NCBI RefSeq assembly: GCF_900167435.1
Contig: NZ_FUWS01000001.1
Coordinates: 249,295-313,294 of the forward strand
Direction of reading: 5' to 3'
Length of the DNA: 64,000 nucleotides
Origin: Marinactinospora thermotolerans DSM 45154
GTDB taxonomy: Bacteria > Actinomycetota > Actinomycetes > Streptosporangiales > Streptosporangiaceae
Shown: positions 63,251 through 64,000 of the stretch, one piece after another
Layout: the number at the start of each line of letters is the position of its first letter
Position numbering within the stretch: position 1 is the stretch's first letter
Notes under the pieces: model-generated
The model's database searches: none
Told to the model about the DNA's origin: nothing
What the model saw: the letters and a program-made list of their open reading frames with translations, nothing else
Made by a program: the position numbers and the translations under genes

Positions 63251-64000
63251 TCAGACCTTGCGCCACTTGGGGATCCAGGCGCCGTCGGTGACCTCGTAGT
63301 CTCCGAACAGCGCGGGGGCCTCCTTCTTCAGCACCTCGCCGATCTTGCCGAACAGCAGCCGGATCTCCTCCTCGGCGCCGGGAGCGGTGCGGGCCTCCAG
63401 CGTGTGACGCAGGGTCCGGACGTTGGCCGTCCAGACCAGGCCGGTGGCCACCCCCTCCGGGGCGAAGCGGCGCATGAAGGAGGTGCGGTGCTTCTTCACC
63501 GCGAAGGGGACGCCCTCCTCGTCCAGCCCGAAGTGGTCGGCCATCCACAGCTGGAACTCCTCCATCTTCTCCAGCATCTCGGTGGCCCGCTTCATCAGCT
63601 CGGGATCCTCCTGGGCCCACTCGGGGAACCAGAAGGGCAGATCGGTGAGGCGGACGAAGCGCAGCGACTCCTGGGAGACGGCGACGCCGGGACGGTGCCG
63701 GATGAGCTCGTGGGTGAGCACCCGGCTGACGTTGTGCAGGACGAAGCTGAAGCTGACGTGCTCCAGGACGGAACCGTGCAGGCTGGACAGGATATTGGTG
63801 AGGTAGGCGTCCTGGTCGGTGCGCACCCGGGTCACGTTGGGGTTGAGCCCCGGCTCCCAGGAGCGGTAGCACAGCCGGCCGGCGAACTCGGCGAGGTTCT
63901 GGGGATCATTGAGCTCGTTGTCGAGCTCTCCCCTGTCCAACCGCTCCAGCCAGCTCTGCCCGCCGACGTCGGCGAGGTAGCGGGCGACCTCGCCGTAGTC
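63251..64000 (-). CDS. thyX: Flavin-dependent thymidylate synthase, 5' end outside window
   Basis: Makes dTMP from dUMP with methylene-tetrahydrofolate, FAD and NADPH. The 249 visible residues run to the right edge without an upstream stop, so the true start is beyond 64000; the TTG at 63940 is internal. The active-site motif is RHRPGVAVSQESLRF, one residue longer between RHR and the final Ser than the usual RHRx7S. Other ThyX features are SVLEHVSFSFVLHNVSRVLTHELIRHR in order and TANVRTLRHTLEART. The long insertion PFWFPEWAQEDPELMKRATEMLEKME marks a larger ThyX subgroup. Confidence 0.88.
   Translation of the reverse strand, partial: DYGEVARYLADVGGQSWLERLDRGELDNELNDPQNLAEFAGRLCYRSWEPGLNPNVTRVRTDQDAYLTNILSSLHGSVLEHVSFSFVLHNVSRVLTHELIRHRPGVAVSQESLRFVRLTDLPFWFPEWAQEDPELMKRATEMLEKMEEFQLWMADHFGLDEEGVPFAVKKHRTSFMRRFAPEGVATGLVWTANVRTLRHTLEARTAPGAEEEIRLLFGKIGEVLKKEAPALFGDYEVTDGAWIPKWRKV

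Overview
The window is a 64 kb piece of a very GC-rich chromosome with dense, short-spaced genes, many GTG starts and strong G/C bias at third codon positions. Housekeeping content points to Actinomycetota: a GarA-type FHA protein beside a BFN (DUF151) protein and an Rv1828-like MerR regulator, an actinobacterial eukaryote-like cardiolipin synthase beside a fused mannose-1-phosphate guanylyltransferase, DtxR/IdeR-type iron box, DUF3040, DUF5999, and complete classical menaquinone genes. A Streptosporangiales/Nocardiopsaceae-like genome is my inference; genus cannot be proven here. I see no transposase, integrase, phage gene, CRISPR array, tRNA or rRNA.

Layout. 0-16 kb: metabolic and transport genes (window-truncated LldD-type flavoenzyme, GCS2 ligase, Vps62-like membrane protein, FetB permease, EamA exporter with divergent LysR, a second LysR, CorA, PanE, GNAT, flavin-oxidase-like protein, a zinc-finger/coiled-coil protein, FUSC exporter, cyclase-family hydrolase). 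16-25 kb: PlsC acyltransferase, FprA ferredoxin reductase behind an iron box, a penicillin-binding protein, pirin, DUF3040 protein and a GH-like lipoprotein. 25-35 kb: menaquinone genes menF, menD, menC, menB, menE, split by an ArsR/serine-hydrolase pair and a DUF952-cupin fusion. 35-41 kb: a sigma-70 factor with a structured leader, GntR and TetR regulators, and a two-component pair. 41-45 kb: lutABC lactate-utilisation operon with an operator-like palindrome at its promoter. 45-48 kb: endonuclease V and small or conserved proteins. 48-57 kb: gcvP behind a glycine riboswitch, then merR, bfn, garA, manC and cardiolipin synthase. 57-64 kb: a peptidase C26 homologue lacking its catalytic cysteine, a 1.7 kb stretch without a convincing gene, cstA-ybdD, a DUF2267 protein and window-truncated thyX.

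How the genes fit together. MenF, D, C, B and E cover chorismate to 1,4-dihydroxy-2-naphthoyl-CoA. LutABC and the LldD-like enzyme both act on 2-hydroxy acids such as lactate, feeding electrons to the respiratory chain, but they lie 40 kb apart. The garA-bfn-merR-gcvP block matches the gene neighbourhood known from mycobacteria and links nitrogen/2-oxoglutarate control with glycine breakdown; a riboswitch gates gcvP. CstA and its small partner import peptides or pyruvate.

No clearly new multi-gene defence or biosynthetic system is evident. The most interesting signals are regulatory structures (sigma-factor leader hairpins, tandem palindromes near 29.84 kb, concentric palindromes before cstA, the lut operator, the fprA iron box) and proteins that keep a fold but have lost catalytic residues (the C26 homologue and the mutase half of ManC).
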